Assembly: GCF_900114465.1 (NCBI RefSeq)
Contig: NZ_FOTD01000017.1
Coordinates: forward strand, 1-60,986
DNA length: 60,986 bases
Reading direction: 5' to 3'
DNA from: Trichococcus palustris
GTDB lineage: Bacteria > Bacillota > Bacilli > Lactobacillales > Aerococcaceae
Numbering within the stretch: the first letter of the stretch is position 1; every line of letters starts with the position of its first letter. The notes under the pieces were generated by a model, which was given only the letters and a program-made list of their open reading frames with translations, did no database searches and was not told where the DNA came from. Both the position numbers and the translations under genes were made by a program. Positions 33,095 to 43,224 of the stretch are shown here, piece by piece.

Positions 33095-34262
33095 CTTCCA
33101 GCCCTCCAGAGTGTAACCCCTTACAATTCTTATTTCTATTTTAACATATCGCGGATGAAACATAGGCAAATACCATTTGAATCTGAAAAAGCTATGACAT
33201 AGCATGACTAAATTGCGTAGCGCGTTATTCTTCAAAACAAGCATCCGACAAAAAAATCAGTAAAAATTCGGACAAATTTTATGCATTTCATATCAAAATA
33301 TTCGGCTAATTAATGACGTTTTCAAGTTCTGGTGCTATACTATATGCGAGGCAACATTCGGATCCTCGTAATGCAGGCAACTCATTTTTTCCATGTCATC
33401 CAACTTTTTCTGGATTTTTGTGGAGAAAACCCTGTCAGATTACTGGGAATGATTGCATTCCCCATGGCATGGCAACCGTTCGTAACGGATGTACCTTTGT
33501 CGTATCATTATATTAAAAAATTGCTTTTGTCGTTAATTTCCCCTCGAACGCTTTTTTAAAAATGTTTAACCGGCAACTGACCAGAGACTATTTTGAATCG
33601 ACTAGCTATCTGATGAACACAATCCGCAAATCAGAATGGATTCTTCCGTGAGGAAAAATCCCCAATTTTTGGGTGAAAGAAACACCGAAATCTATCCATT
33701 AAATGGGACAGCAACTCAAAATAAGCAGCGGATCCAACTGTTTGGTAAATATTGGCTTGCCCGGACCACGATTTTATTATGAAATTTATGCTTCTTCATA
33801 GAAATTTCATAAATAAATGATAAGTTACCCTTATGCTGCGGATTTCATTCCTAGCACTTCGTTTATTCCTTTTCCTGGCTTCAGCTTTCTCGCATAGCTC
33901 ATCCCTTGGCCTAAATCATTTCGTCTATGTTGCCCAAACATTGGGATGAAGCACCTGTCCTGATGCCAATTAACAATTTTCGAAAAATTGGTTTTATTAA
34001 CCGCAATAAAAGGTCGGCAATAAAATTACTTTATTTTTTATCCAGCCTATACAGGCCAACCAATATGACAGATATATTACAAAAAGAACCTATTTAGAAC
34101 AATGATTAAAATTTTATTTTTTTAAAAATTATGCTAGACAAATCTTAAAAATAGTATATTATTATTGTTATTGGCTGAGATGAAAAATATGGAATTTGAG
34201 TCAATTAATTATTAAACTGCACCATCACTCTAGCATTACACATACACGTTAGGAGGATAACT
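33095..34262. other. 1.17-kb gap without a supported gene
   Basis: This AT-rich stretch separates the unknown protein from an AraC-type gene. It contains a perfect 11-bp inverted repeat TTATGAAATTT (33777-33787) with AAATTTCATAA (33802-33812), a short GGGAAT/ATTCCC hairpin near 33445, and a CAATTTT-CG-AAAAATTG hairpin near 33975. Short ORFs at 33313-33559 have no ribosome binding sites. Close to 34150-34180 TATA-rich sequence probably holds the AraC promoter, giving that gene a long leader. Confidence 0.5.
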
Positions 34263-35075
34263 ATGTATACTATGTCCAACATAAAAAATCTCTCCCTGAA
34301 GATTGTACTTGCCGAAAAAAACACGATTACTCCTGTTCAACCAACCACTTACCAAAAATTTCCATATGTTAAATTATTCTATGTAACGTCTGGCGAATTA
34401 GCGTTAACGATGAAGGAAACAACTGAAAAGCTTTCTAAGGATCAGTTAGTTTTGTTGAATCCAAATGTGGAATATTACTGGGATTTACCCGGTGACAAAA
34501 CTGCAGAAGTTATCGAAGTTGGGATTCACGGTCTTGAATTCTCTAAAATTGGCGATTCGGAAAGCGATTTCGCTTACTACCGCCACAATGATAGCGCAAA
34601 AGACACGGCGACTTTCTTACATCTATTATTAGATGAAATGAGTACAAGAGAGCAAGGATATGAAGAAGTAGGCAAACGTTTCATTGAGATTATTTTGATT
34701 CACTTATTGCGTTTAGAGGAATTCTCAATCCGGAATTCACTGAACAAAAAGAACCACAAAGAGATCCAAACGGTCAAGAACTATATGAAGGTAAATTACC
34801 ATAAGAACATCACGTTGGATGACTTGGTAGATTTGGTTCATATCAACAAATTCTACTTGATCCGTATCTTCAAACAAGAAGTTGGGATGTCCCCAATCGA
34901 CTACTTGATCCATATTCGTATCGATGAAGCACAAAAAATGTTACGCAATACGAATATTGCGATTGCTGACATTGCACATTTGGTCGGATTCCAATCTCCG
35001 TCCCATTTCTCTAAGACATTCAGAGAATTGTCCAATTGCACGCCATCTCAATATCGCCGTCAAGGAAACCAATAA
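34263..35075 (+). CDS. AraC family transcriptional regulator
   Basis: The 270-residue protein has an N-terminal cupin-like ligand domain (about 20-110; KLFYVTSGELALTMKE, LVLLNPNVEYYWDLPGD). Two HTH motifs follow in the last 100 residues (ITLDDLVDLVHINKFYLIRIFKQEVGMSPIDYLIHIRIDEA and IADIAHLVGFQSPSHFSKTFRE). The second motif is a clean AraC-family signature. TTAGGAGG lies 7 bp before the ATG. It stands alone behind a very long AT-rich upstream region and is closed by a terminator, so its targets are unknown. Confidence 0.9.
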   Translation: MYTMSNIKNLSLKIVLAEKNTITPVQPTTYQKFPYVKLFYVTSGELALTMKETTEKLSKDQLVLLNPNVEYYWDLPGDKTAEVIEVGIHGLEFSKIGDSESDFAYYRHNDSAKDTATFLHLLLDEMSTREQGYEEVGKRFIEIILIHLLRLEEFSIRNSLNKKNHKEIQTVKNYMKVNYHKNITLDDLVDLVHINKFYLIRIFKQEVGMSPIDYLIHIRIDEAQKMLRNTNIAIADIAHLVGFQSPSHFSKTFRELSNCTPSQYRRQGNQ

Positions 35076-35086
35076 TAGTTATCGAT

Positions 35087-35129
35087 AAAAAGAAGAAGTT
35101 TGGTGGAACCCACCGATCTTCTTCTTTTT
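35087..35129 (+). terminator. Terminator after the second AraC gene
   Basis: AAAAAGAAGAAG pairs with CTTCTTCTTTTT, with an inner GTGG/CCAC stem. Confidence 0.88.
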
Positions 35130-35189
35130 CATTTATCAGGACGTATCCGGATAATGCTGCTTCACTCGCTTTACGGAAATGATGGGCGG

Positions 35190-35969
35190 CTATCGATTCA
35201 ATAGCCAGGGGAAAATCTGTTCGATCGTCATTTTCCAAAAATCCCAATCGTGTTCGCCGGGATAGGCGATATACTGATGTTCGACGTTCTCTTCCAGCAG
35301 AAATTCATGAAAAGCCTGATTATCATCGCATAGGGCATCTTCCGTACCGCAAGCCAAAAAAATGGCCGGCATCGTTCCCTTTTCCTGCGCATCATGCACG
35401 ATTTGGACGAGGTCATTTTCCAAACCTAAGTCCTTTATATCGTTCGAACCTACGATAGATTCCAGCATCGGTATGCGTGCCACCGGATTATCTTTTACGA
35501 TTCTTTCTGATTTGGTGAGAATCACGCTGGAAAACGCTGCGATTTGCCCGAAGGTATTCAGGTTTTTCAGCCCGTTCCGCAAAGCCCCGTAGCCACCCAT
35601 CGACAACCCGACAATGCTCGTGTCTTCCCGTTTGTGGGACAGCGGGAACAGTTCGCGGGTCACCCGGACCAATTCCTCCCCCACGTAAGTTGCATAATGG
35701 CCACCCGTACTCTGATTGACATAGAAACTATTTTCGCCTGCCGGCATGATGACCGCAAAGCGATAGATATCCGCCAACTGTTCAATGTTCGTTTTCATCA
35801 TCCAATCATTGTGATCGCCTTGATAGCCATGCAACAGGTAGATTGTCTTTAATGGCTCCCGTTCCCCTGTACCCTCATGTGACCCTTGCGCCTGCAGGGG
35901 AATGATTGCGCTGAATGTCACTTTACGGCCCAAAGCTTGCGATTGGAAATTAACTGTTATGATTGCCAT
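35190..35969 (-). CDS. Alpha/beta hydrolase, esterase D/putative carboxylesterase family
   Basis: The 259-residue protein shows TIYLLHGYQGDHNDWM (oxyanion-hole region), GLSMGGYGALRNGLK with the nucleophile Ser, CGTEDALCDDNQAF (probable acid) and GEHDWDFW with the catalytic His. It belongs to the esterase family that includes acetyl-xylan and tributyrin esterases. It has no signal peptide, so it is intracellular. AAGGAT lies 9 bp upstream. It is probably monocistronic; the natural substrate is unknown. Confidence 0.87.
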   Translation of the reverse strand: MAIITVNFQSQALGRKVTFSAIIPLQAQGSHEGTGEREPLKTIYLLHGYQGDHNDWMMKTNIEQLADIYRFAVIMPAGENSFYVNQSTGGHYATYVGEELVRVTRELFPLSHKREDTSIVGLSMGGYGALRNGLKNLNTFGQIAAFSSVILTKSERIVKDNPVARIPMLESIVGSNDIKDLGLENDLVQIVHDAQEKGTMPAIFLACGTEDALCDDNQAFHEFLLEENVEHQYIAYPGEHDWDFWKMTIEQIFPWLLNR

Positions 35970-36130
35970 ACCGCTGATCCTTCTTTCCTAACGTAGTAGC
36001 CTTTTTCATCTATCATTTTATCATATTCTTTGATTTACAGGGTAATTCGACAAGGTGCAGCGCCTCTACAAATCTGTTGGTGATATAATAGAAGGGAAAT
36101 CATAGCCAGACAAGACAAAGGAGGTACTCT

Positions 36131-36700
36131 ATGATACGCGAGGCACGAAAAGAGGAGTGTGCAGCTTTGTATGACTTGCTGTACGAGATTTTTTTGGATA
36201 TGGAATTGCCTTTATTGGACCTATTGGATCCTGAAACCCTGAAGACGGCAATCGTCCGTGCTATGCAGCAGGATTTTTATCGATTCAGCTACCGGAATGG
36301 CTTGGTTTTCGAAGAAGATGGCGAAATCCTCGGATGCTGTTTTGGCTACAAAGGGGAATTGGAAAAGACGATCGATGATGCCCTGTATACTGTCTTCCGC
36401 GAGATGGGCATCGCGTCGGCACAAGCTTTGTTCCCTGATCCGGAAACCTTTGCAGGGGAATGGTATCTGGATTCCATCGTAGCCAAGAAGACGGCGCGCG
36501 GCAAGGGAATCGCCACCGAGCTTCTGCAGGCCTTGCCCCCTGTCGCCAGAGCGTCGGGAGAGGGCATCATCGGGTTGAACTGCGAGCAGGATAATCTGAA
36601 GGCGAAACGCCTTTATGAAAAAATTGGGTTTGTGACCACATCCGAAAGGATACTGAGCCATCATCCCTATGACCATATGCAATGGTTTTTTAAGGCTTAA
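36131..36700 (+). CDS. GNAT family N-acetyltransferase
   Basis: The 189-residue single-domain acetyltransferase contains LDSIVAKKTARGKGIATELLQALPP, the acetyl-CoA pyrophosphate-binding loop (R-G-K-G-I-A), and NLKAKRLYEKIGFVTTSERIL, the usual C-terminal strand. An acidic N-terminal region with EEDGEILGCCFGYKGEL forms the substrate side. The acceptor is unknown. AAGGAGG lies upstream of the ATG; it is monocistronic, with a terminator shortly after. Confidence 0.87.
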   Translation: MIREARKEECAALYDLLYEIFLDMELPLLDLLDPETLKTAIVRAMQQDFYRFSYRNGLVFEEDGEILGCCFGYKGELEKTIDDALYTVFREMGIASAQALFPDPETFAGEWYLDSIVAKKTARGKGIATELLQALPPVARASGEGIIGLNCEQDNLKAKRLYEKIGFVTTSERILSHHPYDHMQWFFKA

Positions 36701-36710
36701 AAATGAACGA

Positions 36711-36746
36711 AAACAGAGAGCCGCCATGATGGCGGTAATCTGTTTT
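36711..36746 (+). terminator. Terminator after the GNAT gene
   Basis: AACAGA...CCGCCAT pairs with ATGGCGG...TCTGTT, followed by TTTGTTTTTTTTG. Confidence 0.88.
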
Positions 36747-36914
36747 TGTTTTTTTTGTTTCAAAAAAGGATGTGTCACGTAAATCTGTGCGCATCAATCT
36801 GCAAACACAGCCAAATGCGGGCGCGAAAAAGAGCGACCCCTCCCACACCCCGATAGGTGGAGAAGAAATCGCCCTTGTATGAATTCATCTATTTCTCAAT
36901 AAGTCTGCCCAGGA

Positions 36915-38723
36915 TTATTCAACAGTAACCGATTTCGCCAAGTTTCTTGGTTTATCGACGTCATAACCGCGGGCAAGTGTGGCATAGTATGCCATAAGTT
37001 GCGTCGGCACAACCGTCAATAATGGAGCCAATGCTGGATGGACGGCAGGCAGAATGACTTGATCGTTATCGTGCGCCAAGCCTTCCATCGCGAAGACACA
37101 TGTATTCGCTCCGCGTGAACGGACTTCTTCGATGTTTCCGCGCGTATGGCTTGCTACATTTGCTTGCGTGATGATTGCCAGCACCGGTGTGCCTTCTTCG
37201 ATCAATGCAATGGTCCCATGCTTCAATTCTCCAGCTGCGAAGCCTTCTGTTTGAATGTAGGAGATTTCTTTCAATTTAAGCGCTGCTTCCATGGAAACAT
37301 AGTAATCCAATCCACGTCCGATATAGAATGCGTTGCGTGTGTTCGGCAAGTAAATATTAGCCAATTCGCCGATGCGTTCTTTATCGTCGATGACAGCTTC
37401 CATTGCAGTCGCTACGATTCCCAATTCACGGACCATATTGATGCCCATATCATGGCCTAATTTCGCTCCTAAAGCATCCGACAAAACAGCCAAGACAGCA
37501 ATCTGTGCGGTATAGGCTTTGGTGGAAGCAACCGCGATTTCTGGACCTGCATGCAACAGCAAGGTAAAGTCCGCTTCACGCGATAATGTCGATCCGGCTA
37601 CGTTCGTGATCGTCAAAGATGGGTATCCCCATTCTTTTACTTTCACCAGCACTTGGCGGCTATCCGCAGTCTCTCCACTCTGTGTAAGGAAAACGAAGAA
37701 CGGATTGCCTGTTAATAATGGTGGATTGTAGGAAAATTCGCTGGCGACATGCACTTCCGTCGGGATCTGTGCAAATTTTTCCAGATAATGTTTCCCTACC
37801 CAACCGGAATGGTAGCTCGTTCCGCATGCAACGATATGGATACGGTCAGCAGCCAACATAGCAGTAACCAAGTCCTCCGGAACAGTCAGACGACCCTCTT
37901 CATTTTGATACTTTTGCACGATGTTACGCATAACAGCGGGTTGCTCGTCGATTTCCTTCAACATGTAGTAAGGGTATGTCCCTTTTTCCAGATCGCTGGC
38001 ATCGATTTGAGCCGTATATGGATTGCGTGCTATCGTTTTTCCGTTCAATGTTTCGATTGTGACGCCTTCAGCCGTCAAAGTGACCATTTCACCATCATGG
38101 ATTTCCACGTATTGATTCGTGATCTGAACAGTAGCCATCGCATCGCTGGCAACAACGTTGAAGTCATCGCCCAAGCCGATCAACAACGGGCTTTTGTTTT
38201 TGGCTGCGTAAAAGACGTTTGGTGCTTGTGTATCCACCAACGCGAAGGCATAAGATCCTCTTACGATCGACAATGCGCGGCGCAAAGCTTCTTTTCCATT
38301 CAAATTTTCTTCTGCAGCGATTTTCCCGATCAGCTGCACAACGATTTCCGTATCCGTTTGGCTGACGAAAGTCACATCCTGCAGATATTCATCTTTGATT
38401 TCTTTGAAGTTCTCGATGACCCCGTTATGGACCAATGTAAAACGTCCGTCCGTTGATTGGTGCGGATGCGCATTCTCTACGCTCGGCACGCCATGTGTTG
38501 CCCATCTTGTATGTCCGATGCCTACATGCGCATCGATATCCATGTCCACGATTGCAAGCAAATCTGCGATGCGGCCTTTTTCCTTGAACAAGTGGCCTTT
38601 GTTATCAGCATCAACGACAAGAATACCGGCTGAATCATAGCCGCGGTATTCCAATTTTTCTAATCCATGCAATAATACTTCCTGTACATTGCCTTTTCCT
38701 ACATATCCCACTATTCCACACAT
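36915..38723 (-). CDS. glmS: Glutamine--fructose-6-phosphate aminotransferase
   Basis: The 602-residue enzyme begins MCGIVGYVG, where Cys2 is the N-terminal nucleophile of the glutaminase domain (about 1-230). Two SIS domains follow (about 285-600; [48 protein letters not shown]). It makes glucosamine-6-phosphate from fructose-6-phosphate and glutamine, the first step to UDP-GlcNAc and the cell wall. The start must be 38723 because the catalytic Cys has to be residue 2; the open frame to 38831 covers part of the ribozyme leader. A glmS ribozyme lies upstream, so product feedback acts by mRNA self-cleavage. Confidence 0.97.
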   Translation of the reverse strand: MCGIVGYVGKGNVQEVLLHGLEKLEYRGYDSAGILVVDADNKGHLFKEKGRIADLLAIVDMDIDAHVGIGHTRWATHGVPSVENAHPHQSTDGRFTLVHNGVIENFKEIKDEYLQDVTFVSQTDTEIVVQLIGKIAAEENLNGKEALRRALSIVRGSYAFALVDTQAPNVFYAAKNKSPLLIGLGDDFNVVASDAMATVQITNQYVEIHDGEMVTLTAEGVTIETLNGKTIARNPYTAQIDASDLEKGTYPYYMLKEIDEQPAVMRNIVQKYQNEEGRLTVPEDLVTAMLAADRIHIVACGTSYHSGWVGKHYLEKFAQIPTEVHVASEFSYNPPLLTGNPFFVFLTQSGETADSRQVLVKVKEWGYPSLTITNVAGSTLSREADFTLLLHAGPEIAVASTKAYTAQIAVLAVLSDALGAKLGHDMGINMVRELGIVATAMEAVIDDKERIGELANIYLPNTRNAFYIGRGLDYYVSMEAALKLKEISYIQTEGFAAGELKHGTIALIEEGTPVLAIITQANVASHTRGNIEEVRSRGANTCVFAMEGLAHDNDQVILPAVHPALAPLLTVVPTQLMAYYATLARGYDVDKPRNLAKSVTVE

Positions 38724-38783
38724 AAGCGCAAAAATCCCCTTTATTATGTTTTTTGTGTTCTGGGTGTGGGGATTGATCTCTGT

Positions 38784-38960
38784 AAGACCTTTCAACGTCA
38801 GCTGACGCCTGAACGGTCTCTTTTCTTTCAATCCTGTAGACTACACTTGCCTTGGGTCATCCGCCGAATCCTTCGATAAACCCAATCCTCGTCACTTCAA
38901 GAAATTGTTTCAACCGGCTTATTCCCAGCGAAACCTGCACATCCTCGAAGTCTGGCGCTA
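38784..38960 (-). ncRNA. glmS ribozyme
   Basis: The minus-strand leader carries ribozyme core elements in order: AGCGCC at the cleavage site (38959-38954), GTGCAGGTT, GACGAGG...GGGTTTATCGA, GCGGATGACCC, and the P4-type hairpin GACC...CGTCAGCTGACG...GGTC. Glucosamine-6-phosphate binding triggers cleavage and loss of the glmS message. The cut lies near 38958/38959, and the 3' limit is approximate. Confidence 0.93.
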
Positions 38961-39012
38961 TCCAAATGTTTTTCCTCTATCCTCCTATATATAAATTTTC
39001 CAGAATACATGT

Positions 39013-39042
39013 ATTTTATCCTACAAACAGTGACATTGTCAA
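39013..39042 (-). promoter_or_regulatory. Promoter of glmS
   Basis: TTGACA (39037-39042) and TAAAAT (39013-39018) are 18 bp apart, just upstream of the ribozyme. Confidence 0.7.
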
Positions 39043-39101
39043 AATGTTTCTCATTCGCTTTCACTTGTAACGCTAGTTTAAAGCATTATTTAAGAAAAAC
39101 T

Positions 39102-39170
39102 TATACTCGTTGTGCCGCTTGATTTCACTCAAGATGTCTCGAATGACCGTTTGACGACACAACGGGTATA
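39102..39170. repeat. Long inverted repeat between mtlD end and glmS promoter
   Basis: TATACTCGTTGTG (39102-39114) pairs with CACAACGGGTATA (39158-39170) with one wobble. The 43-bp loop has an inner CTTGA/TCAAG pair. There is no T run, so it is not a standard terminator. It lies upstream of glmS and downstream of mtlD. Confidence 0.55.
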
Positions 39171-39205
39171 CCTGATAGTTACGCGCAAAGCAATATTCCC
39201 TGGAA

Positions 39206-40360
39206 TTACGCCACCTTATACGCGTACTTCTCGACGTTCTGTTTGATGCTGCCCAAGATTTTTTGATTGTCTATCCCGGTTATTTCCGGAATGATTTTAT
39301 CCAAGCCGTTTTTCAGGATCATTTCTTTCAACTCTTGGCATTGTTCATCTTCAGGGTCGAAATAATTGAAGACCATGCCGATCGTTTCCAGCAAGTGGAA
39401 AGGCATCTCATCGATTTGGGTAAGCTCGACCATCGGGCGGATAAAGCGCTCGTGGTTGCCCAATTTCCTCAAAGGCGTGCGCGCCACACGGGTGATTGCG
39501 TCCGAAATGTATTTGTTTTGGAAACGGCCGATGATCTTTTCGATATATTTCTCGTGTTCTGCTTCATCGAATCCCCATTTCGCGATCAACAGTTTACCGG
39601 TTTCATGCAATACAGAGCGTAATTGGATGACGACCAGATTATCCTGCATCGCTTCATCGATTGTTTCATAACCTTGCAGAGCACCGGTATAGGCTACCGT
39701 TGCGTGCCCCGTGTTGACGCTGAAAAGTTTGCGTTCAATATACGGCTCCAAGTCCTTTACGTATGCGATGCCTTCCAGACGGATCGGGCTTTTGCATGCG
39801 GTCCCTTGTACTACCCATTCGCTGAAAGGTTCCACTTGCACAAAGAGAGGATCCGCATGTTGCTGCATCGGAACGATACGATCTACCGCCGCATCGGGAA
39901 ATCCGACGTATTCAGTAAGGTAAGCAGTATCCGTGCAATATTTTTTTACTTCTTCCCCCAGGAAAGTCGATCCGCCGATCATATTCTCGCAGGCGATGAT
40001 GTCGATCGGCTGGTTAATTTTCCGGGCTGCACGCGCCGCTATTCCTTCCGCGATCAATTGCGCGATTCTAGGCAGAATATTGGGACCGATGGCAGTCGTG
40101 ATGATGTCCGCTTCAACGATCGCCTCCACAACTTTATTTGCTTCTTTGGCATTGTTCAGGCCGGTGACGTTCTGGATTTGGATCTGTTCGCGTGACTCGT
40201 CCGCCAGTTCGATCGTATAGCCGCCCCGCGTTTTTAAGGCTTCGATAATTTTTTCGTTTACATCTACAAAGGTAATTGCGTACCCATTATGATTAAGAAT
40301 TTCCCCGATAAAACCGCGGCCGATATTTCCGGCTCCAAAATGTACTGCTTTCATTTTCAT
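39206..40360 (-). CDS. mtlD: Mannitol-1-phosphate 5-dehydrogenase
   Basis: The 384-residue protein starts KAVHFGAGNIGRGFIGEIL, the NAD-binding motif of polyol-phosphate dehydrogenases, and contains IIACENMIGGSTFLGEEV and FPDAAVDRIVP, typical of MtlD. It oxidises mannitol-1-phosphate to fructose-6-phosphate in the cytoplasm. It is the last gene of mtlA-mtlF-mtlD, 6 bp after mtlF. AGGAGAG lies upstream. Transcription comes from the MtlR-type promoter at 42602-42660. Confidence 0.95.
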   Translation of the reverse strand: MKMKAVHFGAGNIGRGFIGEILNHNGYAITFVDVNEKIIEALKTRGGYTIELADESREQIQIQNVTGLNNAKEANKVVEAIVEADIITTAIGPNILPRIAQLIAEGIAARAARKINQPIDIIACENMIGGSTFLGEEVKKYCTDTAYLTEYVGFPDAAVDRIVPMQQHADPLFVQVEPFSEWVVQGTACKSPIRLEGIAYVKDLEPYIERKLFSVNTGHATVAYTGALQGYETIDEAMQDNLVVIQLRSVLHETGKLLIAKWGFDEAEHEKYIEKIIGRFQNKYISDAITRVARTPLRKLGNHERFIRPMVELTQIDEMPFHLLETIGMVFNYFDPEDEQCQELKEMILKNGLDKIIPEITGIDNQKILGSIKQNVEKYAYKVA

Positions 40361-40366
40361 CTCTCC

Positions 40367-40804
40367 TTATGCAATGGCTAAGCTGCCAGTGATTTCATCT
40401 TTTGTTAAAGCGTCCGCTAATATCACGACGTTATCTACGTCACTGCAATACAGCGCGATTTTTTGGATCAACTGCAGATGGTCATCCCCGACCCCTGCGA
40501 TGCCGAACAGAACGGTCGCCACTTTTTCATCGTGCCCGTCGCCGAAATCAACCCCATCAGGGACTTGAACAACGCAAATGCCTGATTTTTTCACGTGGTC
40601 TTTGGCTGCATCGGTACCGTGGGGAATCGCGATGAAATTCCCCATATACACCGACAGTATTTGATCCCGTTGCACCATGGCCTCCACATAATCCGCATCC
40701 ACACAGCCTGCTTCCACTAATTTTTGGCCGCAAAACCGGATGGCTTCCTCTTTCGAAGCAAAAGCTTTATTCAAAACGATCATTTCAGCATCTAAATTTT
40801 TCAT
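40367..40804 (-). CDS. mtlF: Mannitol-specific PTS enzyme IIA
   Basis: The 145-residue IIA protein of the mannitol/fructose class has its phosphorylated His in [15 protein letters not shown] (about residue 62). The C-terminal [25 protein letters not shown] matches MtlF. It passes phosphate from HPr to the IIB domain of MtlA. It lies 17 bp after mtlA and 6 bp before mtlD. Confidence 0.94.
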   Translation of the reverse strand: MKNLDAEMIVLNKAFASKEEAIRFCGQKLVEAGCVDADYVEAMVQRDQILSVYMGNFIAIPHGTDAAKDHVKKSGICVVQVPDGVDFGDGHDEKVATVLFGIAGVGDDHLQLIQKIALYCSDVDNVVILADALTKDEITGSLAIA

Positions 40805-40821
40805 CTTAATTCTTCCTCTCC

Positions 40822-42561
40822 CTAAGCTATTTCCTTCAAGTTGGCGACGATACTTTCATATTTCGGCGTGGTGATCAGACTGTCGACTGATAGATGCACG
40901 GCTTTTGGAACTTTTTTCTGGGCCGCTTGCGTCAAACTGTTTTTGCTGATCACCAACGTTTGTGGAGATGCTTTCAAGTCATTGATATGCATTTTTTTCA
41001 AAGGGATTGCCAAAGCCTCCCTTTCCAAAATCCGTGCTACTACTTTTTGCCCCATCGTGGCGGAGCCTTTGCGGTCGTCATGGACCAACACGATTTCACT
41101 GATATTTGCCAAGTCAAAACCAAGGGTCGGTGCTGCCGGTTCAACGACTATTTCTTCGTGGCTAATGCCGGATAGCGTCGCCACGATTTCATCGTATTTT
41201 GGCGAGTTCAGGAAATTCTCGATTGCGACAAAAGTTGCACTTGGCGCTTTTTGTTGGGCTCTTTCCTGCAATTCCTCCTGGGTGACGATCAACGTGTTCG
41301 CCGCATCCGTCAGATTATTGATGGCGCGATTGGTAACATCTTGGGGTAACCCGGCGGTGTTGATTTTTTTGCGTAGGATAGAGGCTCCCATTGCACTGGA
41401 TCCCATCCCTGCATCGCAGGCAAAAATGATGTGTTGGATTCCCGCCATGCTTGTTTGGCCCGCAAGCCCTTTCGCGCTTAATTTTGCGGCCTGTGTCGCT
41501 TTTACGCTTTCTTCAAAATTATCGACTGCTTCTGTGGCGTCGGCTTTCAAAATGACGGTTGCTACCGCAAAGGATGCTGCTGCGCCTGCCGCGACCCCTA
41601 AAATAACGGGTAGATTTCCCCCCATTGGTGTCATAGCTAAGATCGCGATGATTGAACCTGGTGAAGCCGGAGCCCGTAAACCGGCACCTAAAAGTTGGAA
41701 CACAAAACTTCCGGAAACGCCGCCTGAGATAACCGCTAAAAATAACAGCGGTTTCATCATGACGTAAGGGAAATAAATTTCATGAATTCCGCCGAAGAAG
41801 TGGATGATCATAGCGCCTGGCGCTGTCGATTTTGCTGAGCCTTTGCCGAACAAAGTGAAGGCTAATAACACGCCTAACCCAGGACCAGGATTTGATTCTA
41901 ATAAGAAGAGGATCGAACGTCCTGTTTCACCGACTTGTTCCGTTCCTAACGGTGTCAAAATCCCGTGATTGATCGCATTGTTCAAGAAAAGAATTTTCGC
42001 TGGTTCGATAAAGATATTCGCCAAAGGAATCAAGTGTGCATTCAAGATAGTTTCTACGCCGGCTGCCATTGCTTGTGTCAAACCATCCACCACCGGTCCG
42101 ATCGCCACAAATCCCAGAAGGGCTAAAGCAAACCCGATCAAGCCTGCCGAGAAATTGTTGACTAACATTTCAAAACCGGTTTTGATTTTACTTTGGAAAA
42201 TGTCATCGAATTTCTTGATGACAAAACCACTCAACGGGCCCATGATCATGGCCCCCAGCATCATGGGAATGTCAGTCCCTACGATGACTCCCATTGTGGC
42301 GATTGCGCCGACAACTGCACCGCGATCGCCTGCGATTACTTTTCCTCCGGTATAGCCGATCAACAAGGGAATTAAATACGTAATCATCGGGCCAACCATC
42401 GTAGCGAAGGATTCATTCGGCAAATAGCCATCGGGAATGAATAGTGCCGTTAAAACTCCCCAAGCGATGAGTGCCCCGATATTTGGCATCACCATGCTTG
42501 AAAGCGTACTGCCAAACTTTTGAACTTTTGCCTTTAGCGATGCCTGTTGTGTCTGTTCCAT
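40822..42561 (-). CDS. mtlA: Mannitol-specific PTS enzyme IICB with a second, degenerate IIB-like domain
   Basis: The 579-residue protein has an eight-to-ten-segment IIC domain (about 1-340; includes [10 protein letters not shown] and [11 protein letters not shown], conserved in mannitol permeases). A IIB domain follows with the phosphorylated Cys382 in [16 protein letters not shown] further module (about 488-575) aligns with IIB, but the active-site loop reads [13 protein letters not shown], with His494 where Cys should be. It imports and phosphorylates mannitol. It is the first gene of the mtlA-mtlF-mtlD operon, with an MtlR-type site upstream. GGGAG precedes the ATG. Confidence 0.94.
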   Translation of the reverse strand: MEQTQQASLKAKVQKFGSTLSSMVMPNIGALIAWGVLTALFIPDGYLPNESFATMVGPMITYLIPLLIGYTGGKVIAGDRGAVVGAIATMGVIVGTDIPMMLGAMIMGPLSGFVIKKFDDIFQSKIKTGFEMLVNNFSAGLIGFALALLGFVAIGPVVDGLTQAMAAGVETILNAHLIPLANIFIEPAKILFLNNAINHGILTPLGTEQVGETGRSILFLLESNPGPGLGVLLAFTLFGKGSAKSTAPGAMIIHFFGGIHEIYFPYVMMKPLLFLAVISGGVSGSFVFQLLGAGLRAPASPGSIIAILAMTPMGGNLPVILGVAAGAAASFAVATVILKADATEAVDNFEESVKATQAAKLSAKGLAGQTSMAGIQHIIFACDAGMGSSAMGASILRKKINTAGLPQDVTNRAINNLTDAANTLIVTQEELQERAQQKAPSATFVAIENFLNSPKYDEIVATLSGISHEEIVVEPAAPTLGFDLANISEIVLVHDDRKGSATMGQKVVARILEREALAIPLKKMHINDLKASPQTLVISKNSLTQAAQKKVPKAVHLSVDSLITTPKYESIVANLKEIA

Positions 42562-42601
42562 CTTTTGTTTCTCCCTTCAAACTGTTTCTTTTGATGTCTT
42601 T

Positions 42602-42660
42602 ATTGTATGCGCTTCCCACTTGGGTTTATAGTCGTGCTTTGGCACGTTTATTTGTGCCAA
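42602..42660 (-). promoter_or_regulatory. MtlR-type operator and promoter of mtlA
   Basis: TTGGCAC-N8-GTGCCAA (42639-42660) is a perfect 7-bp-arm palindrome close to the TTGNCACA-N4-TGTGNCAA site known for MtlR of Bacillales. On the minus strand TACAAT (42602-42607) gives a start near 42595 and no good -35. The operator is then centred near -54, suited to activation by the PRD protein encoded at 43225. Confidence 0.72.
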
Positions 42661-42713
42661 GCCTTGATTTAGTTTTTGTTCAGGAAGACCTATGCAGGAA
42701 ATAAGCGCAAAAA

Positions 42714-42755
42714 AATGCAATCAGACTTCCATCCGGTGGAAGGACTGATTACATT
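42714..42755 (-). terminator. Terminator of the second mannitol PTS unit
   Basis: AATGCAATCAG pairs with CTGATTACATT and inner TTCCA with TGGAA. On the minus strand a T run follows. It separates the two mtl transcription units. Confidence 0.85.
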
Positions 42756-42780
42756 TTGTAGTTAGTTTAATTTGGATATA

Positions 42781-43215
42781 TTATCCGTTTTTTAGAATTT
42801 CTTGTATCGCTTGTAAATCTTTGGCATCGCTCAACGCCATCACGTTCTCGAGATCCGAGCAGAAAAAAGCGATATCCTGCAAGGCTTCCAATTGTTTTTC
42901 CTTAAGGGCCACCACAAAAAGAACAGTCGCAATTTGCGGTTCCTGTCCGTTGCCGAAATCAACGCCGTCAGGCACTTGAATCAGGCAGATGCCCTCTTCT
43001 TCAATATAAGGCTGTCCCTCGCTGTCACCGTGGGGCAGGGCGACAAAATTGCCGACGTAGACACTCACTTTACGCTGGCGCGCAAGCATGGATTGGATAT
43101 AGGGCGGTGATACCAACCCCTGCGCCACCAGGAATTCCCCGGCGGCGACAAGCGCTTCTTCGGCAGTGCGGTAAGTTTGATTCAACAGAATATGCTGATC
43201 TTTGATTGTAATCAT
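42781..43215 (-). CDS. Second mannitol-type PTS enzyme IIA
   Basis: The 144-residue IIA protein is similar in plan to MtlF, with the phosphorylated His in [44 protein letters not shown]. It is the third gene of the IICB-MtlR-IIA unit and starts 9 bp after mtlR. It may serve the second IICB or phosphorylate MtlR. ATG at 43215 has AAGGAAT-like sequence nearby, a weak site, so translational coupling to mtlR is likely. Confidence 0.9.
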   Translation of the reverse strand: MITIKDQHILLNQTYRTAEEALVAAGEFLVAQGLVSPPYIQSMLARQRKVSVYVGNFVALPHGDSEGQPYIEEEGICLIQVPDGVDFGNGQEPQIATVLFVVALKEKQLEALQDIAFFCSDLENVMALSDAKDLQAIQEILKNG

Positions 43216-43224
43216 AAGGATTCC

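Noticed and set aside
33313-33559. Two short overlapping ORFs in the long gap
   Set aside because: No ribosome binding sites, and the starts are rare codons inside AT-rich sequence.
37749-38456. Plus-strand ORF of 235 codons
   Set aside because: It is antisense to glmS, which is certain.
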